The translations under genes were made by a program, and so were the position numbers. A stretch of 36,406 bases of DNA from an uncultured Clostridia bacterium (lineage in GTDB: Bacteria > Bacillota > Clostridia > Christensenellales > Borkfalkiaceae): the NCBI GenBank assembly GCA_944346885.1, contig CALVMR010000002.1:1-36406 (forward strand), in the 5' to 3' direction. The notes beneath the pieces are model-generated. The model did no database searches, was not told the origin of the DNA, and worked only from the letters and a program-made list of their open reading frames with translations. Numbering within the stretch: position 1 is the first letter of the stretch; each line of letters begins with the position of its first letter. Positions 22,258 through 31,700 of this stretch are shown here, one piece after another.

Positions 22258-23265
22258 ATGGTAACGATTAGAGACGTGGCTAAGCACGCGGGGGTATCGG
22301 TCGCAACGGTCTCCAACGCGCTGACGGAAAACAGGAGCGTAAACGCGGAAACAAAAAAGAAGGTCTTGCGCGTCGCGCGCGAATTGAACTATTCTCCCAA
22401 CGTGATGGCTTCGTCGATGGTGACCAAAAAGACGAACATCATCGGCGTGTTCCTGTACAACTTCGTAGAAAAAAACTTTTTGCCGTACAGTGAATTTTTA
22501 AAGGGCGTCACCCAAAAATGCCAAAGCAGCGGGCAGCGCGTGCTGGTGTATACCGACGTGACCGAGCAGCAGCTGCGCGCGGGGTTCGTGATGGGGCAGG
22601 AGCCGATGGATGCGGGCATCATCTTTTTCCCGCAGGAGGATGAGTTCCGCGCCAACGATTTAAAGAGCGCCTGCCTGCCCTTCGTATTTGTGGGGCGCAG
22701 CAAAGAGTTCAGCTTTGTAGACTGTGAAAACAAAAAACTTACCCGTAATCTTGCGCAAAAACTGATTTCGGCGGGGCACCGCAGGATCTGCTTTTTCAAC
22801 AGCGATAAAAACTGGGCGCTGACGCAGGACCGCCACGACGGGTTTTTGCAGGCTTTGGCGGAAAACGGGATCGCTTTGCGAGACTGTGCCGAATACTTTT
22901 TGGAAAAGAACCAAGACGCGTGCAAAGACTTGGAGGACGCGTTTGCGGCGGGGTTCCGCGCCTTTATGGCGGAGAGCCCGAACATGGTGCGCTGCATCCT
23001 CAAATTCTGCGCCGCCCGCGGGCTGCGCATCGGGCAGGACGTTTCGCTCGTGTTCCTCGGCTATGACCCGCAGTTCGAGTGGATGACCCCTTCGCTGACC
23101 TGCGCAAAGCTCTCGTACGAAAAGCTGGGGGAAAAGGCGCTGGACCTGATCGAACAGATCAAAGAGGATAAGCGCACGCACTGCTACTTTTTGGACGCGG
23201 AGATCTTGGAAGGAGAGTCGATCGCCCGCATCGGCGCGGGCGAAGAAAGCGCCGCCGCAGGGTAA
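22258..23265 (+). CDS. LacI-family transcriptional regulator
   Basis: A 335-residue repressor or activator. The N-terminal LacI helix-turn-helix is TIRDVAKHAGVSVATVSNAL (3-22), followed by the hinge-helix region NYSPNVMASSM (44-54), where the usual minor-groove-intercalating Leu is replaced by Met54. Residues 60-320 form the periplasmic-binding-protein-like effector domain (IIGVFLYN, VFVGRSKEF, YEKLGEKALDLI). The ATG at 22258 gives the family N-terminus; the frame extends 18 codons upstream, but that stretch contains the operator. GAGGG lies close to the start, with tight spacing. The adjacent surface-protein genes and shared palindromes suggest it senses a sugar from glycan, probably fructan, breakdown. 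It could alternatively be a general CcpA-like protein, though the local autoregulatory site favours a pathway regulator. Confidence 0.93.
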   Translation: MVTIRDVAKHAGVSVATVSNALTENRSVNAETKKKVLRVARELNYSPNVMASSMVTKKTNIIGVFLYNFVEKNFLPYSEFLKGVTQKCQSSGQRVLVYTDVTEQQLRAGFVMGQEPMDAGIIFFPQEDEFRANDLKSACLPFVFVGRSKEFSFVDCENKKLTRNLAQKLISAGHRRICFFNSDKNWALTQDRHDGFLQALAENGIALRDCAEYFLEKNQDACKDLEDAFAAGFRAFMAESPNMVRCILKFCAARGLRIGQDVSLVFLGYDPQFEWMTPSLTCAKLSYEKLGEKALDLIEQIKEDKRTHCYFLDAEILEGESIARIGAGEESAAAG

Positions 23266-23282
23266 AGGCGTAGCCTAGGATC

Positions 23283-23326
23283 GAAAGCGCTTCCGCGGCG
23301 TGCCCGCGCAACAAGGTGAACGTTCC
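23283..23326. promoter_or_regulatory. Two weak operator-like palindromes between the regulator and the first lipoprotein gene
   Basis: GAAAGCGCTTCC (23283-23294) resembles a catabolite-response or LacI-type site. TGAACGTTCC (23317-23326) has the AACGTT core. Both lie 80-120 bp upstream of the promoter at 23404, so any control would be from a distance or on an unseen promoter. Confidence 0.35.
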
Positions 23327-23403
23327 ACAATCTTAAAATAGTAAAAAAAGTAATATCGCTCCGCGAATTTTTATCGGTATTGCATATTTTTTTCGGCGCC
23401 CGC

Positions 23404-23432
23404 TTGACAAGCGCGGCGCCTTAGTCTATAAT
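23404..23432 (+). promoter_or_regulatory. Sigma-A promoter for the first large lipoprotein
   Basis: TTGACA (23404-23409), 17-bp spacer, TATAAT (23427-23432), the best consensus promoter in the window. The start is near 23439, implying a leader of about 410 bases before the ATG at 23852. Confidence 0.88.
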
Positions 23433-23498
23433 AAAAAACGAGCATGGGAGAAAGTTTCTCTTTTTGCGAAAAACGTACAATGCAGCGTTCCGTCCGCC

Positions 23499-23656
23499 GC
23501 CGAAAAAGCGTCGGCACAAGCCGCGCAGAAGCATCGGCGCGGCAGCCGAAAAAGCGTCGGCACAAGCCGCGCAGAAGCGTCGGCGCGGCAGCCGAAAAAG
23601 CGTCGGCACAAGCCGCGCAGAAGCGTCGGCACGGCAGCCGAAAAAGCGTCGGCACA
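23499..23656. repeat. 46-bp tandem repeat inside the lipoprotein mRNA leader
   Basis: Units at 23499-23544, 23545-23590 and 23591-23636, with a partial copy to 23656. Each unit is itself two related halves sharing AAGCGTCGGC. The unit length is not a multiple of three and no start site serves the frames through it, so it is read as noncoding leader sequence. Stem-forming GCCG/CGGC pieces recur throughout. Confidence 0.88.
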
Positions 23657-23805
23657 GCCGTTCCGCCCGCGCGGGGCGGGCAGCCGATCGGGCGCCGCAA
23701 AAGCGATTTCAGCGATTTCAACGCCGCTTTTCTTACATAAAAGCGGGCAGCAAACTTCGTTAGCTGCCCCGTGCGGAGGGCGGCTTGGGATAAATTCTAT
23801 TTAAT

Positions 23806-23835
23806 GGCAAGCGCGCCTATGGCGCGCGCTTTGCC
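23806..23835 (+). promoter_or_regulatory. Hairpin directly upstream of the lipoprotein ribosome site
   Basis: GCGCGCC (23811-23817) pairs with GGCGCGC (23821-23827), and GGCAA (23806-23810) with TTGCC (23831-23835) across a 3-base bulge. It ends 6 bases before GGGAGGA. It could protect the mRNA or influence initiation. Confidence 0.5.
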
Positions 23836-23851
23836 GAAAGAGGGAGGAAAA

Positions 23852-26800
23852 ATGAAGAAGAAGTTCGGCTTGTTCGCGCTTGTATTGGGGCTTCTCCTCG
23901 CCTGTTCTCTCTTCCTGTTTGCCGCCTGCGGCGACGGGGATGAGCAGACGGGGGATGAGGTCACGATCAGCGTAACGGTGAACGGCGCGGCGCAGACGAA
24001 CGGCGGCACGTACAACGCCACCGTCGGCACCGAGTACACCATTGCAGCCACCGCTTCCGACGATAGCGAGGTCGAAGTCCGCTATGTGTTCGGCGATGCG
24101 GCGGCGGTAGAGGTGACGGACGGCAAGTTCACGCCCCAAACGGCGGGCGACTATGCCTTTACCTTTACGGCGGAGGGCGCGGAAAACTTTACGCTGACCG
24201 TAAAAGCGGCGGCGCAGACCGAACCGCCTAAGCATACGCATGTTTGGGATACGGAATGGACGATCGCAGCGCCTACCGAAACGAAAGCGGGCAAGGCTTC
24301 GCGCGAGTGCGTCGCGTCGGGGTGCGCGGATCCCGCAACGGTGCAGGAACTGGAGCTGCCTGCCTTGGGCAACGAGGAAGCAAAAACTTTTTATAAGGTC
24401 ACGGTAAAGACCCCCGCAACTTGTACAACGGCAGAAGTTTCCACCTATACATGGGTCAAAAACAACACCGTTACTTTTGATGTAACGGGCGAAGTCAGCT
24501 ACGCGCAGAGCGCGCATACCGCTCTGACCTATGTTGCGGCGAAGGCTGCCACCTGCACGGAAGCGGGCACCATCGCGCATGCGCATTGCTCCGCCTGCGG
24601 AAACTATTATACCGTGACGGGCGATGCGAGCAGCTACACCATCGGCGAGGAGATCGCGGACGGCGAAAGCGGTTTGACGAACGAGGAGGACCTCGCCAAG
24701 GGGCACAGCTATGCCGTCACGTTTGATTCGGAAGAGGAGTATACGACGGCGCTCGGCACGAGCGAAGGGCAGTACCCGGTACAATGCGCAAATTGTACGG
24801 AGAAAGTTACGATCCCGCTGCCCGCGCTGACGGCGGGGAACACATGGACGAAGAGCGACGAGGTCTCGGCAACCTGCACGGCGGCGGGCACGGCAACGTT
24901 TACCGCCGAAGTAAACGACGTTACGGTCGTTGTAAAAGGCGTGCAGACCGATCCCGCCACGGGGCACAGCTATACGGCAACGCTTTCCTTCTACGGCGAT
25001 ATCCAGCAGGCGGATCAACCGTTTTCCGTCACCTGTTCTTCTTGCGAGGCAACGAAGCAGATCACGATCGGTTTTGTGGATCAGGAGGCTTGGCAGTGGG
25101 AGCCGGAAACGGTCACGGAGGCGACCTGTACCACTCCGGGGGAAGGGAAGGTCACGCTCACCGTCACCCATGAGGGAAATTCGTACACCGTTTATTTAAC
25201 GGATATAGCGATCGATCCGCTCGGTCATGATTATGCCGTTGCGTATGAAAACAACACCGTTACCGCCACGTGCGGGCGGGATGGGTGCGGTTCGGTCGTT
25301 ACCGCAACGGTAACGATCGACGGCAACGAAGCAACGGGCGGCTCCACCGCGTTGGATGCTTCCGCATTCAGCGTGGAAGGGGATACCGTTACCGTCACGC
25401 TGCCCGAAAACGGCTTTGAAAGGGAAGGCTATACCTTTAAGGGCTGGGGGCAGGAAGCGGACGGCGCCTCCGGCGTGCGGCAGCCCGATGATTCGTATTC
25501 GGTTGAGGTAAACGGCACGCTGACGATCTATGCCGTTTGGACGAACGCGCCCGTCATCAGCCTCGAAGTGAAGCTGGGCGGCGCAGATGGTACGCCCATC
25601 TCGATCCCCAACGGCGCCACCATCGGAAACAACTATGCGGGCACCGGAACGGATTGGGTCTGCGTCGGCACCAAGGTCGCCTATACCGCAAGCGTTACGG
25701 GCGGTGGCGCGGTTTCCGTCAGCTATTCTTATAGTAAAGACGATAGCGGAGGCGAGCCGACGCCGCTCGAAGCCACAAACGATGCGTTCGTTTTCGAAAA
25801 CGCGGGCACCTATGTGTTCACCATCAGTGCAGACGTCGCGGAGGAGGATTATACCTTTACCGTCATCGTTACGGAGCACGTGTACGGCGAGTGGCGCGTA
25901 GCCACGCAGCCGACCGCGGAAACCGAGGGCGAATTGCAGCGCGACTGCCTGCATTGCGCCATCGGTCAAACGGAAGCATCGATGCAGACGGTGAGGATGC
26001 CTGCCGTGACCGAGCAGAACATCGGGGACGAGGACGGGCAGTACTCTGCCGCCGTTACCGCGCCCGGCTGTGAAACAGAAGGCAAAACAGAGTATTCCTT
26101 TAATTATGACGGGCAGAAGTTCCCCGTGGACTACGAGGTGACCACTCCTGCCGCAGGGCACACCTACGGCAAGTGGGAGGTCGTGGAAGTGCCTTCGGCA
26201 GAGGCGAACGGGAAGATCGAACGCACCTGCTCCGTGTGCGAGGAAAGCACTTTGGCGCATACGCAGAGCGTAACGCTGCCGAAATTGCCCGAAGATACGG
26301 ACCAGAATTATTTCGTTTATCTCGATAAAGAAGCCTCCTGCACCGAAGAGGGCAGCAAAAGATATGTGTATAGGATTTCTGAGACACATGGCGGCGGGCA
26401 GATCGAGGTCACCACGGTGACGGTTCCGGCAACGGGGCATGTGTACGATGGGCGGCCCTATGTTTCCGACGGGGCAGGCGGGCATCATCAGGTGTGCTCG
26501 GTATGTAGCGAGAGCGGTGAAACGGTTGCGCACGAACTGACGTGGGTCACAACCGATGAAACCAACCATTGGCAGAAATGCTCGCACTGTGACTATACGA
26601 CCTCTCCTGAGGCGCACAGCTACGGCGTTGCCTATGCAGACGGCGTTGTGAGCTATCGCTGCGAAACGTGCTCGGCGATCAAAGCTTCCGCCAACGTTAC
26701 CGTTACGGTAACCGGCGGTACGGGCACCGTTTCTGCCGAGGCATTCAGTTGGGGCGAAGAGGAGTTTGTGCTCGACCTTGCGCAGATCGAGGTCGGCGGG

Positions 26801-28027
26801 CTTGCCGCAGACGTAAAAGTTGTATATTATCGTATTGCGGGCGTGTTGTACGATACCGACGAAACCTATGCCTTTACCGAAAGCGTGTCCGTTGAAGCCG
26901 TGCTTGAAGATACGCAGGCAACCTTCGGCGGTACAGGCATACATTGGAACGAAACGGCATGGAGCAGCGTGCTCAAAAAGGGCGACGCAATGACCGTTAC
27001 GGGGCAGTTGGATTCCCTCGCGGCGGCTACCTGGCAGGGTGTGTTTGTACAGGTGTACAGCACGGAAACCGTGGTCGGCGCGTTCCGTATCGATCGTTAT
27101 GTCAACGGCGAAGAGGGCGTTGTGGGTACACCCTATTCCACGGGTGAAAATTTTGTATGGACCAAAGACGGTACATATGCCGACTTTAATCCGAATATGA
27201 AATTTATCAAACTGATCAATGATTGCACGCTGCGCATCACCATTGATTGGACCGATCCCGCGCTCATCGAGATCACGCTGAACTTTACGGGCTTGGTCGA
27301 TGGGGTGAACACGTTGCAAACGGTCTGCTACACGATCGCGGCGAAGCCCGATACGCAGCTGAAAGATTCGTATAAGATCGGTCTCGGCTACGAAGAAGCC
27401 ACTTATGTTATCTCTTCCGTGGAGCGCTGCAACGGGAAGCACGCAGCAACCGAGCTGTTCTGCCCCGTCTGCAACGAGCTGAACAAAACGGCGCTGGACG
27501 CTGCGGCAACGAATACGGCAACATGGGAAAACGGTGTTGCGCTCGGTTCGGATGCCTTTGTGATGAAGGCGACCGTCACGGGGAACGACGCATACGGTGT
27601 GTTCTATGAGCTGATCACGCAGGTTGACGGCGATTTTACGTCGGAAGACAGTCCGAAGGGCTATGTTGACGTACACGCCTCGAACGTGCAAGATGTAGGG
27701 CTCGAAACCGAGGCTGCGTATTTCAATGCGTGGGGCGGCGGAAATAACAGCTTTGATTCGGCAGCGAACAAGCAGATCGCCCAGCACGGTACCCGCCCCG
27801 CTAACGCGCAGGCGTGGAGCGGCGGTGTTTATACCATCTATGCTTTCCGCGATACGCAGGGCAACGGCATGCTGTATGTAGAATATGCCAAGGACGGCGC
27901 AACATACGGCGCGGGCGTCTATTTGGAAAACTGGGCGCAAAATGTTCCCGTCCGCTTTACGGCGGTGGGCGCAATGACGGAGGGCGCAAGCGTTACCGTT
28001 TTGACGGGCGCATACCTTGCGGCATAA
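23852..28027 (+). CDS. Giant surface lipoprotein with N-terminal shared module, CxxC-containing repeats and an InlB-type repeat
   Basis: A 1391-residue exported lipoprotein of unknown function. A signal peptide with lipobox LFAAC puts lipidated Cys26 at the start of the mature protein. Residues 37-122 are the module also found at the N-termini of the next two proteins (VTVNGAAQTNGGTYNATVGT, then YAFTFTAEGAENFTL). A long series of segments follows, each opening with an H-x-Y/W-type phrase and carrying a CxxC or CxxxC pair (near 153-158, 246-249, 312-315, 395-398, 474-479, 699-702, 793-796, 882-885, 910-913, 937-940). One InlB/Listeria-Bacteroides repeat (EGYTFKGWG...IYAVW) lies at 515-563. A divergent second copy of the first module lies at 567-674. 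Residues about 1020-1391 look like beta-sandwich domains and contain another CPVC. No catalytic motif is recognised; a glycan- or surface-binding role is inference. The start is fixed by GGGAGGA. Confidence 0.8.
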   Translation: MKKKFGLFALVLGLLLACSLFLFAACGDGDEQTGDEVTISVTVNGAAQTNGGTYNATVGTEYTIAATASDDSEVEVRYVFGDAAAVEVTDGKFTPQTAGDYAFTFTAEGAENFTLTVKAAAQTEPPKHTHVWDTEWTIAAPTETKAGKASRECVASGCADPATVQELELPALGNEEAKTFYKVTVKTPATCTTAEVSTYTWVKNNTVTFDVTGEVSYAQSAHTALTYVAAKAATCTEAGTIAHAHCSACGNYYTVTGDASSYTIGEEIADGESGLTNEEDLAKGHSYAVTFDSEEEYTTALGTSEGQYPVQCANCTEKVTIPLPALTAGNTWTKSDEVSATCTAAGTATFTAEVNDVTVVVKGVQTDPATGHSYTATLSFYGDIQQADQPFSVTCSSCEATKQITIGFVDQEAWQWEPETVTEATCTTPGEGKVTLTVTHEGNSYTVYLTDIAIDPLGHDYAVAYENNTVTATCGRDGCGSVVTATVTIDGNEATGGSTALDASAFSVEGDTVTVTLPENGFEREGYTFKGWGQEADGASGVRQPDDSYSVEVNGTLTIYAVWTNAPVISLEVKLGGADGTPISIPNGATIGNNYAGTGTDWVCVGTKVAYTASVTGGGAVSVSYSYSKDDSGGEPTPLEATNDAFVFENAGTYVFTISADVAEEDYTFTVIVTEHVYGEWRVATQPTAETEGELQRDCLHCAIGQTEASMQTVRMPAVTEQNIGDEDGQYSAAVTAPGCETEGKTEYSFNYDGQKFPVDYEVTTPAAGHTYGKWEVVEVPSAEANGKIERTCSVCEESTLAHTQSVTLPKLPEDTDQNYFVYLDKEASCTEEGSKRYVYRISETHGGGQIEVTTVTVPATGHVYDGRPYVSDGAGGHHQVCSVCSESGETVAHELTWVTTDETNHWQKCSHCDYTTSPEAHSYGVAYADGVVSYRCETCSAIKASANVTVTVTGGTGTVSAEAFSWGEEEFVLDLAQIEVGGLAADVKVVYYRIAGVLYDTDETYAFTESVSVEAVLEDTQATFGGTGIHWNETAWSSVLKKGDAMTVTGQLDSLAAATWQGVFVQVYSTETVVGAFRIDRYVNGEEGVVGTPYSTGENFVWTKDGTYADFNPNMKFIKLINDCTLRITIDWTDPALIEITLNFTGLVDGVNTLQTVCYTIAAKPDTQLKDSYKIGLGYEEATYVISSVERCNGKHAATELFCPVCNELNKTALDAAATNTATWENGVALGSDAFVMKATVTGNDAYGVFYELITQVDGDFTSEDSPKGYVDVHASNVQDVGLETEAAYFNAWGGGNNSFDSAANKQIAQHGTRPANAQAWSGGVYTIYAFRDTQGNGMLYVEYAKDGATYGAGVYLENWAQNVPVRFTAVGAMTEGASVTVLTGAYLAA

Positions 28028-28111
28028 GCCGAACAAGCGAACAAACGGCGTGCGGCGCCATAGCGCCGCCGCAAAACGGCGCATAAGCCGCAAAACGGTA
28101 CAAACCCAAAG

Positions 28112-28140
28112 AGCGCGGGCAAAATTGCCCGCGCTTTTTC
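28112..28140 (+). terminator. Terminator after the first lipoprotein gene
   Basis: GCGCGGGC/GCCCGCGC with an AAAATT loop is followed by TTTTTC. A smaller hairpin GCGGCGC-CATA-GCGCCGC lies upstream at 28052-28069. Confidence 0.88.
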
Positions 28141-28234
28141 CGTGCGCTTTTTCCTTATTTTTTTTGCGCGTGCATTCGTATGCTTTTTCCGTGCGCTTTT
28201 TCCTTATTTTTTTGTGCGCATTCGTATGCGTTTT
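28141..28234. repeat. 49-bp direct repeat downstream of the terminator
   Basis: Copies begin at 28141 and 28190 (CGTGCGCTTTTTCCTTATTT...), about 45 bp conserved, with the T tract shortened by one in copy 2. The remaining interval 28235-28450 is GC-rich then AT-rich, with nothing I can assign. Confidence 0.82.
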
Positions 28235-28455
28235 GCCGCCGCCGCAGGGCAGGGGGCGTTGCGCCCGGCTTTTGCCGCCGCAAAGCCGCCCGTGCCCGTG
28301 CTCTTTCCTCGCCTTCGCTTTTCCGCGCGTTTCCGTGCGCCGTATTGCCCGCGCCTTCGCCTATGCCGCCGCACGGCGCTTACCGCAAGCGCTTTGCGGG
28401 CGTTCAGCGCGGTTTGTCTTTTTCGATAAAAATTTGATATTTTTTTGAATTTGTA

Positions 28456-28484
28456 TTGACAGAACAAAATGTGTGTGCTACAAT
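28456..28484 (+). promoter_or_regulatory. Sigma-A promoter for the GH32-binding lipoprotein operon
   Basis: TTGACA (28456-28461), 17-bp spacer, TACAAT (28479-28484). The start is near 28491 and the leader is about 290 bases. Confidence 0.88.
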
Positions 28485-28492
28485 CAAACGTG

Positions 28493-28508
28493 TTGGAAAC
28501 GTTTCCAA
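28493..28508. promoter_or_regulatory. LacI-type operator O1 of the GH32 operon
   Basis: TTGGAAACGTTTCCAA is a perfect 16-bp palindrome starting 2-3 bases after the predicted transcription start. It is a textbook LacI-family site and also matches the CcpA catabolite-response consensus closely, so either the local regulator or CcpA could use it. Confidence 0.82.
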
Positions 28509-28722
28509 TCAAAAATGTTTGCTGCGGTGAACGTTTTTTTGCGGAAATTTCGTTTCATTTGTTGCGGAAAAAGATCGCTGAAAAAGCGTGCGGCACGGCA
28601 GGTGACGTGCGCGGCGCGGGGAGGGGGCAGCCGCCGCAAGGCGGGCGCCGTGCGTTCGGCACGGAGCGCTGCCGCTCTGCGGCAGGCAGGCGGCGGCAGA
28701 TGGAAACGGCGGTCTTTCGTCG

Positions 28723-28736
28723 GACGTGGAAACGTT
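28723..28736. promoter_or_regulatory. Second, weaker operator-like site O2 in the GH32 leader
   Basis: TGGAAACGTTTTCG keeps GAAACGTTTTC with one mismatched pair. Its centre is 229 bp from that of O1 and 53 bp before the start codon. Confidence 0.5.
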
Positions 28737-28782
28737 TTCGCAAATCCATTTTAAGTGCGGTTTGCGGACTGCGGGAGAAAAG

Positions 28783-31700
28783 ATGAGCAAAAAAGCGAAA
28801 CTGATCCTAATTATTTGTTTGGCAGCGGCATGCGCCGTTGCTTTAACGCTTACGCTCGCTTTGACCGTTAAATGCGACGGCGGGAAGGAAAAGCCCTCCA
28901 TCGGCGTCACGGTCAACGGCGAAGTGCAGGAAAACGGCGGCACCGTACAGGCGACCGTCGGCACGGCGTACATACTCGCCGCCGCGGCAGACGGCGGCGC
29001 GCCCGTGCAGATCGTATACTCCTTCGAGGGCGGGTTTGCGCAGGCGTTTACCGGTGCGGCGTTCATTCCCGCGCAGGAGGGGACGTACACCTTTAATTTT
29101 ACGGCGGAAGGGTCGGAGATGTTTGTGCTCCGCTTTGCCGCCGCGGCAAGCGGAGAGAGCGGAACGCAGGTCACCGTATCGTTCTCCTTGGGCGCGCATA
29201 CGGAGGCGGGCGAAGAGCTGCCCGCGCCGCAGCAGGTAGCCGTGGGCAGCGCCATCTATCTGCCCGCGGCGCCGCAGGCGGCGGAGGGGTATACCTTCCT
29301 CGGCTGGTTTGACGGAACAAACACCTATCCCGCGGGCGCGGCGTACACCGTGCGCTCCGCCGTAACGATCACCGCCCTGTGGGAGGCGGAAACGTACACG
29401 CTCACCTTTGCGCTCGGCGAGCACGCGGCGGCAGGCGTGCAGCCCGTGGCGCCGATCGAGGCGGAGCACGGAGAAGTGGTTTTGCTCCCCGCGCCCGTAC
29501 AGGCGGAGAGCGGGTATACCTTCCTCGGCTGGAACAACGGCTCCGCCACATACGGCGGCGGAGAGGAATACGCCGTAACGGAAGACGCGGCGTTTACCGC
29601 CGTTTGGCAGGAGCAGGGCGCCGAACCCGCTACCTATACCGTGCGTTTTTCGCTGGGCGGCTATGCCGCGGAGGGGGAAAGCGCCCCCGCAGAGCGGCAG
29701 ATGGCGGCAGGCAGCGCGTTTTTCCTGCCGGACGCCCCCGACGCGAAGGAGGGGTACACCTTCCTCGGCTGGTATGACGGCACAACGCTCTACCAAGCGG
29801 GCGCGGCGTATACGGTAAACGGCAGCGTTACGCTTACGGCGCGGTGGCAGGCTTCGCTGTACACCGTTTCGTACAGCGGCGGCGCGCATGCCGCGGCAGG
29901 CGCGCAACTGCCCGCCTCGCAGCAGTTTGCCAAGGGCAGCGGCTTCTACCTGCCCGAAGGCCCCGCCGCGGCGGAAGGGTACACCTTCGTCGGCTGGAAC
30001 GACGGCAGCAAGACCTATACCCAAGGCGAGGCGTATATCGTTACGGGCAGCGTTACGCTTACGGCGCAGTGGCAGGCGGCGCAGTACACCGTCTCCTTTG
30101 CCAAGGGCGACCACGCCGCGGATAACGCGCAGCTGCCCTCTTCGCTGCAAAAAACATACGGAGAAACCTTTGAACTTCCCGCCGCCATCGCGGCGGAGGA
30201 GGGCTACCTCTTCGCGGGCTGGTACGACGGGGAGGAGACGTACGCGGCGGGCGATTCGTACACCGTGTACGGCGCGGTCACGTTCGTTGCCGTGTGGGAG
30301 AGCTCCGGCTTGCCTTCGTCGGAGTACCTCATTCAAAACGGCGGCTTTGAAACGGGAGACCTCACCGGCTGGACGTACCAAAACGGCACCGAAAACGGCG
30401 AGATCCTCGGCGATCAGGCGGTCATTTCGGATACATATTTCTGGGATCAGCGCATCCCGTACAACCAGAGCGGCAATTACCACTTTGACGGCTGGTCGGC
30501 AAAGGACGATCAAAACGAGCAGCACACCTACACGCTGCGCTCCACCGAATTTACGTTGGGCGGCAGCGGGTACATCAGCTTTAAAATGGCGGGCAACGCC
30601 GCCTGCGTCATGGTCTACACGGCGGAGGAAAACCGCCTGATCGCGCAGTACCGCAACACGGCGTTTTTGGATATCCAAAACGTTACCGATTTGGATAGCG
30701 GTTCTCGCCTTGCAACGTTGACCACCTTTGTAGCCAACCTCGAAGAGTATGTCGGCGAGCGGCTGTATATCATGCTCTGCGATACGTCTGCGTCCGCTTG
30801 GGCGGTCGCCTTCTTCGACGAGATCGTCACCTATTACGAAACCGCGCCCGCCGTTACGGGCTCGTACGATACCGTGCAGTTCTACCGCGGCGGGTACCAA
30901 GAGGGCGGCGCAAACGAGCGGGTCACCTATCAGATCCCTTGGGTCAGCGCGACCAACGTGGTGGCAGACAGCGAAACGTACGGCGAAAACGTGCTCTCGC
31001 TCAGCTTTGACGGCACCGGTTACCAAGAGGTGAACGAAAACGGCAGCGGCGCCGTTGCTACCGTTAACGGCGTGCTCAACAACCCCGTGTTCCAAGACAG
31101 CCCCGTGCCGCTGTACCGCCCCAACGGGATAGACGGAACGGCGCTCAGCTTCGACGGCTATTCGCAGTATCTCTCCTTCGACGGCGATCCGAGCGGCAAC
31201 GCCCTCACCATCGACGTGTATGTGTGCCCGCGCGCGTTCACTTGGAGCGCCCCGCAAGACCCTGCGGAGAAGCATTTCGCGCACGTTATCGTCGGCTCCT
31301 TCGATTCGAATGCGAAAAAGGGCTTCATGCTCGGCATCACGAAGTTCGGGTACCCGACCTTCCGCGTCGGCACGGGCAGCGACTGGTATATCATCTCCTT
31401 CTCGAACCAAGCGCAGTATCAGCTGAAAAACTATGAATGGGCGCGCCTGACCGCCGTGTTTGACGGCATAAACGGCAGGATCTCGCTGTATATCAACGGC
31501 ATCGAAGCCAAAACGCTGAACATCCCCGGCGGCGTTTCCATCCAGTCTGCCGGCAAGCCCATCCTCGTGGGCGCCTCCTCCGAACCCGAACTGGTGGCGC
31601 GCTTTGAAAAGACGAAGTTCAACGGTTTGATGGATGAGCTCACCGTGCAGAAAGCGGCGCTCACCAAGGCGCAGATAGAGGAAACGGGCAAGGCGCTGCC

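Noticed and set aside
25196..28093. Very long minus-strand open frames opposite the surface-protein genes (also 28843-32742 and 33067-34755)
   Set aside because: They are antisense shadows caused by GC-rich codon bias; the proteins are rich in Arg/His/Val without motifs, and the plus-strand genes have signal peptides, domains and ribosome sites.
28469..28786. Small protein encoded in the GH32 leader
   Set aside because: Overlapping frames exist, but none has a ribosome site and the peptides are Arg/Cys-rich, as expected for noncoding GC-rich sequence.
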